This document shows positions 26,096-36,400 of a stretch of 64,000 nucleotides of DNA, one piece after another. The stretch comes from Euryhalocaulis caribicus (GTDB lineage Bacteria > Pseudomonadota > Alphaproteobacteria > Caulobacterales > Maricaulaceae): the NCBI RefSeq assembly GCF_000412185.1, contig NZ_ASJA01000016.1:1-64000 (forward strand), written 5' to 3'. Positions within the stretch are counted from its first letter, which is position 1; each line of letters begins with the position of its first letter. The notes below the pieces were generated by a model. That model saw nothing but the letters and a program-made list of their open reading frames with translations, did no database searches and was not told the DNA's origin. The position numbers and the translations under genes are program-made.

Positions 26096-27445
26096 TTACG
26101 CCGTGAGGTCCGCGACGGCCTTGCGGTAGGCGGACTGGATGGCGTCGCGGTTCCTGTGGCGGCCGCCGGATACTTGCAATGTCCCGCCGCTCCAGACCTT
26201 GTCGACACTGCCGCCGCCGAAAACCCAGCCGTCCAGCCAGCCATCGCCTTCCAGTCCGGCCAGCGCGGCGTGGTCTGCGTCCAGCGTCATGATGTCCGCC
26301 CGATTGCCCGTTTTCAGCGCGCCGATCGCCTGTCCGGACGATTGCGCGCCGCCATGGGCCGCGGCGTCGAACAGCGCGCGCCCGGTCGAGGCGGCCTTGC
26401 CCGCCAGCACGTTTCGCGCGCGATCGCGGAAACGCTGCGAATATTCCAGCCAGCGCAGCTCTTCCGGCGCGGAGATCAGGACATTGGAATCGCTGCCGAT
26501 GGCGATGCGCCCGCCGGCGTTCAGGAAGGCCGGACCGTTGAATATGCCGTCGCCCAGATTGGCTTCCGTGATCGGGCAGACGCAGATCGTCGCGCCCGTC
26601 TCCGCCACGCCGCGGCTTTCAGCTTCGGTCATGTGGGTGGCGTGGATCAGGGTCCAGCGGGCGTCGACATCGAAATGCTCCAGCAGCCATTCCACCGGGC
26701 GTTGGCCGGACCAGTCCTGACAATCCTCCACCTCACGCACCTGTTCGGCGATGTGGATATGAACGGGGCCATCTGGGCGGGCCGCCAGTAGGGCGTTCAG
26801 ACTGTCTTCGGTGACCGCCCGCAGGCTGTGCGGGGCAAAGCCGACGCGGGCGGCGGGCAGGCCGGATACCGCGCCTTCGCAACCCTCTATCAGTTTCAGG
26901 AAACGATCCGGGTCATTGATGAAGCGGCGCTGTGCGGCCTCGGGCGGTTCCCCGCCGAACCCGCCCTGCGCATAGAAGACCGGCAGCAGCGTCAGGCCGA
27001 TGCCTGTTTCGCCCGCCGCCGCGGCCACGGCCTCCGCCATCGCGGCGAGGCTGGCATAGGGCGCGCCGTCCCGGTCATGGTGGAGATAGTGGAACTCGCC
27101 GACCGTGGTGGAGCCGGTTTCCAGCATTTCCATATAGGCCTGCGCGGCGATGGCGGCGACGTGTTCAGGGGTCAGGCGGTCCAGGAAGCGGTACATTTCC
27201 TGGCGCCAGCTCCAGAAGCTGTTTTCGCCCTCCACCTTGCGCTCCGTCCGTCCGGCCATGGCGCGCTGGAAGGCGTGACTGTGCATATTGGGCAGGCCGG
27301 GCAGGGCGATCTCGCCGTCCGCCGCGCCTTCAGGCGCGGAGTCAGCCGCAATGGCGCTGATCACGCCATCCTCTGATACTGTGACCGAGACGTTTTCCGC
27401 CCAGCCCTCTGCGAGCAGCGCATGCTTGAAAAACAGTTTGGACAT
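26096..27445 (-). CDS. hutF: Formimidoylglutamate deiminase
   Basis: A 449-residue amidohydrolase-superfamily enzyme. PNMHSHAFQRAMAGRTE holds the HxH metal ligands, HIAEQVREVEDC the third His region, THMTEAESRGVA and CPITEANLGDGIF are typical of HutF, and AIGSDSNVLISAPEELRWLE holds the terminal Asp. It converts N-formimidoylglutamate to N-formylglutamate plus ammonia, the fourth step of the HutF/HutG branch. The ATG at 27445 is chosen because it gives the family N-terminus MSKLFFKHALLAEGW; an open frame continues upstream. It is divergent from hutI with only 33 bp between start codons. Confidence 0.93.
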   Translation of the reverse strand: MSKLFFKHALLAEGWAENVSVTVSEDGVISAIAADSAPEGAADGEIALPGLPNMHSHAFQRAMAGRTERKVEGENSFWSWRQEMYRFLDRLTPEHVAAIAAQAYMEMLETGSTTVGEFHYLHHDRDGAPYASLAAMAEAVAAAAGETGIGLTLLPVFYAQGGFGGEPPEAAQRRFINDPDRFLKLIEGCEGAVSGLPAARVGFAPHSLRAVTEDSLNALLAARPDGPVHIHIAEQVREVEDCQDWSGQRPVEWLLEHFDVDARWTLIHATHMTEAESRGVAETGATICVCPITEANLGDGIFNGPAFLNAGGRIAIGSDSNVLISAPEELRWLEYSQRFRDRARNVLAGKAASTGRALFDAAAHGGAQSSGQAIGALKTGNRADIMTLDADHAALAGLEGDGWLDGWVFGGGSVDKVWSGGTLQVSGGRHRNRDAIQSAYRKAVADLTA

Positions 27446-27478
27446 CGTCTTCGCTGTTTTGCATAGCTGGGCCAAGCC

Positions 27479-28723
27479 GTGAAGAAGGAAGCTCGATTGC
27501 CGGACATCAGCCAAGCTCAAGCGCGCCAGGTCTGGCGCAACGCCAACCTCGCCACCATGAATCCGGGCGGGGCCCCGTACGGCCTGATTGAGAACGGCGC
27601 CATCGCCGCGGAGGCGGGGCGAATCGTCTGGGCGGGCGCCTCCGATGATATGCCCGGCGAGTATTCCGGCTGGGCCTCGGAAAATCTGGACGGCCGGCTG
27701 GTCACCCCGGCGCTGATCGATTGCCACACCCATCTTGTGTACGCGGGCGGGCGCGCGCGCGAGTTCGAGATGCGGCTGGAGGGCGCGAGCTATGAGGAAA
27801 TCTCGAAAGCGGGCGGCGGCATCCGCTCGACCGTGAAGGCGACCCGCGCGGCCGGCGAGGATGAACTGGTCGAAGCCGCGCTGCCCCGTCTGGATGCGCT
27901 GATCGCAGAAGGCGCGGGGACGGTGGAGATCAAGTCCGGCTACGGGCTGGACCTGGAGAGCGAGCGGCGGATGCTGCGCGCCGCGCGGCGGCTGGGTGAG
28001 ATGCGGCCCGTGCGCGTTTGCACCACATTCCTGGGCGCGCACGCCCTGCCCGAAGACTATGAGGGGCGGCCGGACGCCTATATCGATCTGGTGTGTGAGG
28101 AGATGATGCCGGCGCTGGCGGGCGAGGGGCTGGTCGACGCCGTGGATGCGTTCTGCGAGCGGATCGGCTTCACGAACGCCCAGACGCGGCGCGTTTTCGA
28201 AAAGGCGAAGAAGCTGGGCTTGCCGGTCAAGCTGCACGCCGAGCAATTATCGGATCAGGATGGCGCGGCCCTGACCGCCGAGTTCGGCGGCCTGTCCGCG
28301 GACCATCTGGAGCACCTTTCAGAAACCGGCATCAAGGCCATGGCGGCGGCGGGCACAGTCGCCGTGCTGCTGCCGGGCGCTTTCTATTTCCTGAAAGATG
28401 AGCGTTTGCCGCCGGTCGATGCGTTGCGCGAGGCGGGCGTGCCGATGGCGGTGGCGACCGACTCCAATCCCGGCACCTCGCCCATGACGTCGCCCTTGCT
28501 GGCGATGAACATGGCGTGCGTGTTGTTCGGCCTGACGCCGGAAGAGGCGCTGGCCGGAACCACGCGCAACGCTGCAAAGGCGCTGGGCCTTCAAGGCGAG
28601 GCGGGGATCATCGCGCCCGGCTGTCGCGCCGAGCTGGCGGTGTGGAACGCAGACCATCCGGCCGAGCTTTCCTATCGCTTCGGCTTTAATCCGCTGCACG
28701 CCCGGATTATGCAGACGCCATGA
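27479..28723 (+). CDS. hutI: Imidazolonepropionase
   Basis: A 414-residue metal-dependent amidohydrolase. [20 protein letters not shown] has the HxH motif, [14 protein letters not shown] the substrate loop, [14 protein letters not shown] the third His, and [11 protein letters not shown] the Asp with surrounding NPG. It opens the imidazolone ring to give formimidoylglutamate. The GTG at 27479 is used; a TTG at 27497 with an AAGGA-like site is an alternative that still keeps the conserved [12 protein letters not shown]. The stop overlaps the hutH start (ATGA). Confidence 0.93.
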   Translation: MKKEARLPDISQAQARQVWRNANLATMNPGGAPYGLIENGAIAAEAGRIVWAGASDDMPGEYSGWASENLDGRLVTPALIDCHTHLVYAGGRAREFEMRLEGASYEEISKAGGGIRSTVKATRAAGEDELVEAALPRLDALIAEGAGTVEIKSGYGLDLESERRMLRAARRLGEMRPVRVCTTFLGAHALPEDYEGRPDAYIDLVCEEMMPALAGEGLVDAVDAFCERIGFTNAQTRRVFEKAKKLGLPVKLHAEQLSDQDGAALTAEFGGLSADHLEHLSETGIKAMAAAGTVAVLLPGAFYFLKDERLPPVDALREAGVPMAVATDSNPGTSPMTSPLLAMNMACVLFGLTPEEALAGTTRNAAKALGLQGEAGIIAPGCRAELAVWNADHPAELSYRFGFNPLHARIMQTP

Positions 28724-30243
28724 TTCCTCACGTCCTGATTCCGGGCGAGGCGAGCCTCGCCGAACTCGAAGCGCTTTTCTGGTCCTGCGACGCGGCGCGT
28801 CTCACCGACAAATGCGCCGATGCGGTGAAAGCCTCCGCCGGTCGCGTCGCCGAGGCGGTGCGCAGCGGCGAGACCGTCTATGGGGTCAATACCGGCTTCG
28901 GAAAGCTGGCCCAGAAGCGCATTTCGGACGATCAGACAGAGGCGCTTCAGCGCAACCTGATCGTATCGCACGCCTGCGGGACCGGCGCGCCGATCGGCGA
29001 GGCGGAAACGCGCCTGATGATGGCGCTGAAGCTGCTGTCTCTGGGGCGCGGCGCCTCCGGCGTGCAGCCCGAAACCGTGGCGATGATCGAGGCGATGCTG
29101 GAGCATGGCGTTATCCCGGTTATCCCGGGGCAGGGCTCGGTCGGCGCCTCGGGCGATCTGGCGCCGCTGGCGCACATGGCGGCGGTGATGATCGGCGAGG
29201 GCGAGGCGGTTCATCAGGGCCAGCGCCAGCCGGGCGGCGATGCGCTGAAGGCCGCCGGGCTGACGCCGCTGACCCTGCAGGCCAAGGAAGGTCTGGCGCT
29301 GATCAATGGCACGCAGTTTTCGACCGCGCTGGCGCTGTCCGGCCTTTTCCGCGCGCGGCGCGCGGCGGAGGCGGCGCTGGTCACAGGGGCGCTGTCGCTG
29401 GACGCGGCGGCGGGTTCGGTCAAACCGTTCCGCGAAGAAATCCACGCCCTGCGCGGTCAGCCGGGGCAGATCCGCGCGGCGCGTATCTTGAGAGACCTGA
29501 TCGACGGGTCGGACATCCTGAAATCCCACAAGACCTGTCTGAAAGTTCAGGATCCGTACTGCCTGCGCTGCCAGCCGCAGGTCATGGGCGCGTGTCTGGA
29601 CGTTCTGGATCAGGCGGCCGCGGTGCTGGAGCGGGAGGCCAACGCGGTGACCGACAATCCGCTGGTGCTGGAAAACGGCGACATCATTTCCGGCGGCAAT
29701 TTCCATGCCGAGCCGGTGGCCTTCGCCGCCGACCAGATCGCCATGGCGGTTTGCGAGATCGGATCAATCAGCGAACGGCGCGTGGCGCTGCTGACCGACC
29801 CCAACATGTCGGACCTTCCGGCCTTCCTGACGCCCGATCCCGGCATCAATTCCGGCTTCATGATCGCCCATGTCACGGCGGCCGCTCTGGTCTCCGAGAA
29901 CAAATCGCGCGCCTTCCCCGCCTCGGTCGACACCATCCCGACTTCCGCCAATCAGGAAGACCATGTCTCCATGGCCGCGCACGGCGCGCGCCGGCTGATC
30001 GACATGACGGACAATCTGGCGGTGATCATCGGGATCGAGGCGCTGGCCGCCGCGCAGGGCGTGCATCTGCGCCGTCCGCTGAAATCCAGCAACGCGCTGG
30101 AGGCTGTCATGACGCGCATCCGCGCCGACGTTCCGGCGCTGGAGGATGATCGCTACATGGCGGGCGATCAGGAGGCCGCCAAAACCATGGTCGCGACAAG
30201 GGCGCTGGCCGAGGCCGCCGACATCCGCCTGGACTGGTCATGA
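28720..30243 (+). CDS. hutH: Histidine ammonia-lyase
   Basis: A 507-residue lyase. The autocatalytic MIO cofactor forms from Ala143-Ser144-Gly145 in [15 protein letters not shown], matching the numbering of characterised enzymes. [15 protein letters not shown] and [14 protein letters not shown]-type sequence ([13 protein letters not shown]) complete the active site. It deaminates L-histidine to urocanate, the first step of the pathway. It overlaps hutI and hutG by ATGA at both ends. Length and motifs are canonical. Confidence 0.96.
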   Translation: MIPHVLIPGEASLAELEALFWSCDAARLTDKCADAVKASAGRVAEAVRSGETVYGVNTGFGKLAQKRISDDQTEALQRNLIVSHACGTGAPIGEAETRLMMALKLLSLGRGASGVQPETVAMIEAMLEHGVIPVIPGQGSVGASGDLAPLAHMAAVMIGEGEAVHQGQRQPGGDALKAAGLTPLTLQAKEGLALINGTQFSTALALSGLFRARRAAEAALVTGALSLDAAAGSVKPFREEIHALRGQPGQIRAARILRDLIDGSDILKSHKTCLKVQDPYCLRCQPQVMGACLDVLDQAAAVLEREANAVTDNPLVLENGDIISGGNFHAEPVAFAADQIAMAVCEIGSISERRVALLTDPNMSDLPAFLTPDPGINSGFMIAHVTAAALVSENKSRAFPASVDTIPTSANQEDHVSMAAHGARRLIDMTDNLAVIIGIEALAAAQGVHLRRPLKSSNALEAVMTRIRADVPALEDDRYMAGDQEAAKTMVATRALAEAADIRLDWS

Positions 30244-31046
30244 TTCCGCCGGTTCTCACTGTGCCGGGCGACTCGGCGCTGGTTCTGGGCCAGCCGCACG
30301 GCGCCACGGCGCTGGGCGATGTTGAGGAAAGCCTGAACGCGCGGGGGCGGGCGGTCGCCGATACGGACTGGCACATCCCCGCGCTCTATGACGGTCTTGC
30401 GCCCGACGCGACGGTCATACGCGCCGGCTTTTCCCGTTACGTGCTGGACGTCAATCGCGACCCGTCCGGCGTATCCCTGTATCCCGGCCAGAACACGACA
30501 GGGCTATGTCCCGTGATCGATTTTGAAGGCGAGCCCATCTATCGCGAGGGGCGGGAGCCGGACGAAGCGGAGATCGAGCGCCGCCGCCAACAGGTCCACG
30601 CCCCCTATCACGCCGCCATGGAGGCCCAGCTTGCGCGCGTGAAGGCGCAGAACGGCGCGGCGGTCCTCTATGACTGTCACTCTATCCGCGGCGATCTGCC
30701 CTTCCTGTTCGAGGGACGCCTGCCGGATCTGAATATCGGCACGAATGGCGGCGCCAGTTGCGCGCCTGAAATCACGGCGATCCTCGAGGACTGGCGGGGC
30801 GAGGCCGAGGCGGCGGGTTTTACCACCGTCATGAATGGCCGCTTCAAGGGCGGCTGGACCACCCGCCATTATGGCCGGCCGGAAGAGGGCGTCCACGCCG
30901 TACAGATGGAAATTGTGCAGGGGACCTACATGGAAGAGACCCCGCCCTGGACCTATGATTCGGATAAGGCGGCGAAGCTGCGTCCGCTGCTTCAGGCGCT
31001 TCTGACGCGGCTGAAAACAACGGGCGCCGGCGCCGCGGCGAACTGA
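30240..31046 (+). CDS. hutG: N-formylglutamate deformylase
   Basis: A 268-residue N-formylglutamate amidohydrolase. It has the family features [20 protein letters not shown] near the N-terminus, [15 protein letters not shown] with the metal-binding His, and [19 protein letters not shown]. It hydrolyses N-formylglutamate made by HutF to glutamate and formate, so the window has the full five-step route. It overlaps hutH by 4 nt. Confidence 0.94.
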   Translation: MIPPVLTVPGDSALVLGQPHGATALGDVEESLNARGRAVADTDWHIPALYDGLAPDATVIRAGFSRYVLDVNRDPSGVSLYPGQNTTGLCPVIDFEGEPIYREGREPDEAEIERRRQQVHAPYHAAMEAQLARVKAQNGAAVLYDCHSIRGDLPFLFEGRLPDLNIGTNGGASCAPEITAILEDWRGEAEAAGFTTVMNGRFKGGWTTRHYGRPEEGVHAVQMEIVQGTYMEETPPWTYDSDKAAKLRPLLQALLTRLKTTGAGAAAN

Positions 31047-31070
31047 CAGGCAAACCGGGAGAAAGCGATC

Positions 31071-31328
31071 ATGGGGTTTGGCAAGCGAGTCGATGTCGAA
31101 GGCATGAAGGCCAGGATGCAGGCCCTCCGCAAGGAGGCGAACGACCTTTATGTGGACTCTCTGGATTTCCGGGCTCAGGCCTCTGACGCGCGCCTGAAAG
31201 GCGACACCGAGAAAGCGCAGTCCCTGCTAGACGCGCATCGCGCGGCCCGCGAGGAAGCGGCGCTTAAGGTGGCCGAGGCCCAGGCCATCTATGAAAAGAC
31301 ATTGCAGGACATAAGAGACGCCGCATGA
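31071..31328 (+). CDS. Small coiled-coil protein of unknown function inside the hut operon
   Basis: An 85-residue, highly charged protein, predicted almost entirely alpha-helical with heptad-like spacing ([40 protein letters not shown]). No signal peptide, Cys or known motif is seen. GGGAGAAAGCG-type sequence ahead of the ATG (GGGAGAAAG at 31058-31066) gives a credible ribosome site. It is 24 bp after hutG, and its stop overlaps the hutU start (ATGA), so it is translated with hutU. I know of no assigned role for such a protein in histidine breakdown. Confidence 0.72.
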   Translation: MGFGKRVDVEGMKARMQALRKEANDLYVDSLDFRAQASDARLKGDTEKAQSLLDAHRAAREEAALKVAEAQAIYEKTLQDIRDAA

Positions 31329-32995
31329 CCCAGACCCGCCGCCGCAACGCCCCGGAAATCCGCGCCCCGCACGGGACAGAGATCAGCGCCAAATCATGGC
31401 TGACCGAAGCCCCGATGCGGATGCTGATGAACAATCTCGACCCCGACGTGGCGGAGAACCCGGAAGAACTGGTCGTCTATGGCGGCATCGGGCGGGCGGC
31501 GCGCAGCTGGGAGGATTTCGACCGCATCGTCGAAACGCTGAAGCGGCTAGAGGGCGATGAAACGCTGCTGGTTCAGTCGGGCAAGCCGGTGGGCGTGTTC
31601 CGCACGCACGCGGATGCGCCGCGCGTGCTGATCGCCAATTCCAATCTGGTGCCGCGCTGGGCGACCTGGGATCATTTCAATGAGCTCGATCGCAAGGGTC
31701 TGATGATGTACGGCCAGATGACGGCCGGGTCCTGGATCTATATCGGCAGCCAGGGGATCGTTCAGGGCACTTACGAGACCTTCGTGGAGGCCGGCCGCCA
31801 GCATTATGACGGCGACCTGGCAGGCCGCTGGATTCTCACCGCCGGGCTCGGCGGCATGGGCGGCGCGCAGCCGCTGGCCGCGACGATGGCTGGGGCTTCG
31901 TGCCTGGCCGTGGAATGCGACGCCAGCCGGATCGAGTTCCGCAAGCGCACCGGCTATGTCGATGAATCCGCTGATAATCTGGATGACGCGCTGGCGATTA
32001 TCGAGCGCGCGACGGCAGAGAAGCGCGCGGTCTCTGTCGGCCTGCTTGGCAACGCCGCCGATGTGTTCCCGGAGCTGGTCCGCCGCGGCGTGAAGCCGGA
32101 CATGGTCACCGACCAGACCTCCGCCCATGACCCGGTGAATGGATACCTGCCGCAGGGCTGGACGCTGGGCGAATGGAAGGACAAGCGGGAGAGCGATCCC
32201 GGGGCGGTCGAGAAAGCCGCCCGCGCCTCCATGAAAATTCACGTCGCCGCGATGGTGGATTTCTGGAACGCCGGAGTCCCGACGCTCGATTACGGCAACA
32301 ATATCCGCCAGGTCGCTCTGGAGGAGGGGCTGGAAAACGCCTTCGCCTTCCCCGGCTTCGTGCCCGCCTATATCCGCCCGCTCTTCTGCCGCGGCGTCGG
32401 CCCGTTCCGCTGGGCCGCGCTCTCCGGCGATCCGGAAGACATCTACAAGACCGACGCCAAGGTGAAGGAGCTTATGCCGGACGACGCGCACCTTCATAAC
32501 TGGCTGGACATGGCGCGCGAGCGGATCCGCTTTCAGGGGCTGCCCTCGCGCATCTGCTGGGTCGGGCTGGGCGACCGCCACCGTCTGGGTCTGGCCTTCA
32601 ATGAAATGGTCGCGTCGGGCGAACTGAAAGGTCCGGTCGTGATCGGCCGGGACCATCTGGATTCCGGGTCGGTCGCCAGCCCGAACCGGGAAACCGAAGG
32701 CATGAAGGACGGCTCGGACGCCGTCTCGGACTGGCCGCTCCTCAACGCCCTGCTCAACACCGCCTCGGGCGCGACCTGGGTCAGCCTGCATCATGGCGGC
32801 GGGGTCGGGATGGGCTTCTCCCAGCACGCCGGCATGGTGATCTGCGCCGACGGCACGCCGGATGCGGCGCGGCGGCTGGAGCGGGTGCTGTGGAATGACC
32901 CGGCCAGCGGCGTGATGCGTCACGCGGACGCCGGTTACGAGATCGCGCGGGAGTGCGCGCGGGAGAAGGGGCTGGATCTTCCTTCGATTGCTTGA
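31325..32995 (+). CDS. hutU: Urocanate hydratase
   Basis: A 556-residue urocanase. [20 protein letters not shown] and [21 protein letters not shown] (NAD-binding glycine-rich segment) are signatures, and the conserved [17 protein letters not shown] motif follows. It hydrates urocanate to imidazolonepropionate using NAD+ as electrophile. It is last in hutI-hutH-hutG-orf-hutU. A hairpin without T run lies about 30 bp downstream. Confidence 0.96.
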   Translation: MTQTRRRNAPEIRAPHGTEISAKSWLTEAPMRMLMNNLDPDVAENPEELVVYGGIGRAARSWEDFDRIVETLKRLEGDETLLVQSGKPVGVFRTHADAPRVLIANSNLVPRWATWDHFNELDRKGLMMYGQMTAGSWIYIGSQGIVQGTYETFVEAGRQHYDGDLAGRWILTAGLGGMGGAQPLAATMAGASCLAVECDASRIEFRKRTGYVDESADNLDDALAIIERATAEKRAVSVGLLGNAADVFPELVRRGVKPDMVTDQTSAHDPVNGYLPQGWTLGEWKDKRESDPGAVEKAARASMKIHVAAMVDFWNAGVPTLDYGNNIRQVALEEGLENAFAFPGFVPAYIRPLFCRGVGPFRWAALSGDPEDIYKTDAKVKELMPDDAHLHNWLDMARERIRFQGLPSRICWVGLGDRHRLGLAFNEMVASGELKGPVVIGRDHLDSGSVASPNRETEGMKDGSDAVSDWPLLNALLNTASGATWVSLHHGGGVGMGFSQHAGMVICADGTPDAARRLERVLWNDPASGVMRHADAGYEIARECAREKGLDLPSIA

Positions 32996-33418
32996 TTCGC
33001 GGCGTAAGTCTGGAATGGAAAGTCTCTCTGGCGGGTAATTTTCTACCCGTCAGGCGCGAATTCTATTCCGTTTACGTTGTAAAACGCCTGAATTCATACC
33101 GCTCGCCTGACGGCATGGCGACGATTGTATAGCAAGACTGTCCTGTTCAAGGACGCATGTTGCTTTAAGGCAACCCTGAAAAATTTCTTCTTGTAGTCTT
33201 GAGTCGCCGGATGGACGTCTGTCCGCCGTGATGCCCCGCCATGCGGCGGATTCCAGCGAATATAGCCCCGATAATTCTACAACCGGCCCGCGATTTTTCG
33301 CGGTCTGACTTTCTTGTGTTCGCGGCTCAATTGCCTTAAAAGTTAATTTAATGAACTGTTAACCGTACGCATTCGTCTACTATTAACCATAAATAGAGGC
33401 GTCTGGGGAGACAATGCT
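32996..33418. other. 423-bp intergenic region with hairpin and CtrA-type promoter
   Basis: The stretch is clearly AT-richer than its surroundings and has no credible gene. CTGGCGGGTA/TACCCGTCAG (33028-33053, one G-T pair, 6-nt loop) may help end the hut transcript although no T run follows. The last 80 bp hold the CtrA-type box and promoter of the autotransporter gene. The middle 200 bp show nothing I can name. Confidence 0.6.
33348..33363 (+). promoter_or_regulatory. Perfect CtrA-type box TTAA-N7-TTAAC over a -35 element
   Basis: TTAA (33348-33351), seven bases, then TTAAC (33359-33363) match the full CtrA consensus exactly. The second half doubles as a -35-like element. Sixteen bases further is TATTAA (33381-33386) as -10. 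That is the layout of CtrA-activated promoters in Caulobacter. The start of transcription would be near 33393, about 26 nt before the TTG start codon. CtrA itself is not encoded in the window, so regulation is inferred from the motif and the apparent lineage. Confidence 0.7.
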
Positions 33419-36400
33419 TTGAAAAAGCTTGCACTTCTGGCCGGGGCGGCCACCGCGATCATGCTGACTGGCGCTGCGGCGCCGGCTCAGGCGCAAACGG
33501 CCACGCCCGCGCCAGGCGCTTCTGCCGCGAATTATTCCTACGTTCTCAGCGTGAGCGCGCCTCAGGCGCCCTCCCGTCCGGATGCGTTGCGCCTTGCCCC
33601 CGCTTACGGCGACATCGGCCCGTTCTATGGAGATATCGGTCCCTTCTACGGCGATATCGGCCCGTTCTATGGGGACATTGGACCGTTCTACGGTGATATC
33701 GGTCCGTTCTATGGCGATATTGGCGCGTTCTGGGGTGATGTCGGCGCTTCTTACGGCGACATCGGCGCGTTTTATGGTGATATCGGCCCCTTCTACGGGG
33801 ATATCGGCGCCTTTTATGGCGACATTGGCGCGTTCTATGGCGATATCGGGCCCTTCTACGGTGACATTGGCCCGTTTTATGGGGACATTGGTCCCTTCTA
33901 TGGCGATATCGGTCCGTTCTACGGTGATATCGGCCCGTTCTACGGCGCGATCGGCGCGTTCTGGGGCGATATCGGCGCGTTCTATGGCGATATCGGTCCC
34001 TTCTACGGCGACATCGGCGCTTTTTACGGGGATATCGGCCCGTTCTATGGGGACATTGGTCCCTTCTACGGCGATATCGGCCCCTTCTACGGTGATATTG
34101 GCCCGTTCTATGGCGACATTGGCGCTTTCTACGGCGACATCGGCGCATTCTGGGGCGATATCGGGCCCTTCTGGGATGCGCTCAACGCGGCCTGGGGCGA
34201 TATCGGCCCCTTCAGCGCCGACAACGCGGCGGCCTATGAGGCTCTGCTGGGCGATCTGAACGAGGTTGTCTCGCGCAGCGAAGCGATGTGGGGCGAGGCG
34301 GTCCAGAACAAGACCGGCCAGTCTTTCTGGGACGGTTTTGCGTCCGATTTGTTTGCCAAATACGGCCTGGATCCCAATGATCCGTCCTCTCTTGACGGCA
34401 TGCATCCGTTCGACCGTTCCGCCTTCTTTATGGAATGGTATGACGGCCTGATGTCCTTCACCGGGGTCGATCACATCGACCACTGGATGCCGATGGTCCG
34501 CTGGTCGCCCACCATGGCGCATGACCAGGGCTTCGGCGACGGCGTGACGATTGGCCTCCTGGACGCGCCGGTCGAGGGTGACGCCGACCTTCTCGACAAT
34601 CTCGTCTATAGCGACGGCTACACCAATTTCTCCAGCCCGCACGGCGCATCTGTCGCCAGCCTGATGGTTGCCGGCATTAACGGCCAGGGCGTCATGGGCG
34701 TGGCGCAGGACGCAGACCTCGCCAATTACAATCCGTATGACGAGACCGGCACCGCCAGCTGGGAGGACGTCCGCACGGGCATCGCCGCGCTGGGCGATCA
34801 GGGCGCCAGCGTCATCAACATGTCGCTGGGCGTTTCGGAATGGACCCTGCACAGCGACTGGGCCGATATTCTTTCCCATCCCGACATTGCCGCGAACGCG
34901 GACAGCGTTGTGCTGGTCAAGGCGGCTGGCAATGAGGGCATGGCCCAGACGGTCGATATCGACTGGAATTACGACATCGGCACGCAATTGCTGGTCGTGG
35001 GCTCGGTCAATCCGGCGGGACGCATTTCAGCGTTCTCAAACACGCCGGGCGAGGCATGTCTGCTGGATAACGGCGCCTGCGCGGAAGAAAACAAGCTGAA
35101 ATACCGCTTCCTGGTCGCGCCGGGCGAATTCATGCTGACCTCCGACGGCGAGGACGACATCTTCCGCCGCAGCGGCACCTCCGTGGCCGCGCCGCTGGTG
35201 TCGGGCGCCGTGGCGCTGCTGCATGGCCGCTGGCCGTGGCTGAAGAATTACGCCGAGGAAAGCGCGGACATCATTCTCCAGTCCGCCCGCGATCTGGGCG
35301 AGCCGGGCGTGGACTCCACGTATGGCTGGGGCTTGCTGGACATTCAGGCCTCGCAATCGCCGCTGGATTACGACGAGCTCTATTTCTTCGAGGTCAAGAG
35401 CAAGAATGGCAATATCAAGCCGGTTTCGGCGGAAAGCCTGAAACGCTCCAACCCGAAATCGCGCAAGAACTGGGACAAGAAAGGCATCTTCTTCTACGCC
35501 TTCGAGGATATCGGCGACACGTATCGTGACTTCGCTATTCCGTTCTCCGACATGCTGGTCGGGCAAAGCCTGAGCATCAATGGCGAGTCCGAGCGCTTCC
35601 AGAACTACCTGACCGACCGGATGACGGACTGGATGGACGGCGCGGGCTTCAGCGACATGTCCACCTACTCCGCGCCGCTGACCACCCAGAATGGCTGGTC
35701 CATGTCGATGACGGTGTCCAACCGCAATCCGCGGGACGATATCCGCGATGGCGCGCTGCCGTTCCAGACCGGTTTCGTCATGCAGAACCCGTCTGAAGGC
35801 GTGACGCTGCGTTTCGGTCATGGCGAAGGCGCGATGGCCCTGACGGGTCAGGAAGGTTTCGGCGTCTTTTCCGATTATGACGGCGAGAGCGGCGGGGTGA
35901 ACCCGGTTCTGGGTCTCGCGTCCGGCGGCGCATACGCCGGCGGCGCTCTGGACATGGGCGACCGCGCCACGCTGACCTTCGGCGTGACGCAGCAGAATAA
36001 CGAGCACTTCTTCGTTCAGCCTTACAGCAACGAGGAACGCCCGATCTATGAAGGCCTCGAGGATTATGAGGCCGTGGCGGCCAGCTTCGGCGCGGCGTTC
36101 CAGGCGACTGACCGCCTGACGCTCAACGCCTCCTATACGCGCCTGAACGAGCGCACCGGCCTGCTGGGCGTGCAGGGTCTCGGCCCGGCCTCTCTGCGCG
36201 GCGGCGCCAGCACGGACGCGGCGACCTTCGGGGCCAGCATCGCTTTCGATTACGGGTTCGAGCTTTCCAGCTCCGCGACCCTTGGCCATACGGGCAGCTT
36301 CTCGGCGGCGGACGAACAATTCGCGCTCACCGATGGCGGCCTGACCAGCAGCGCCTACAGCTTTGCCCTGGCGAAGACGGGCCTGTTTGGCGATAGCGAC

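Noticed and set aside
27446-28246. Possible N-terminal extension of HutF giving 716 residues
   Set aside because: The extension runs opposite the hutI coding sequence. Known HutF proteins start at MSKLFFKHALL-like sequence, which is at 27445.
33383-34987. A 534-codon antisense frame across the autotransporter repeat, rich in DIAVEGADI-like repeats
   Set aside because: It is the mirror of the 21-bp repeat in a GC-rich frame without stops. The sense strand has signal peptide, protease and barrel domains and a promoter; the antisense frame has none.
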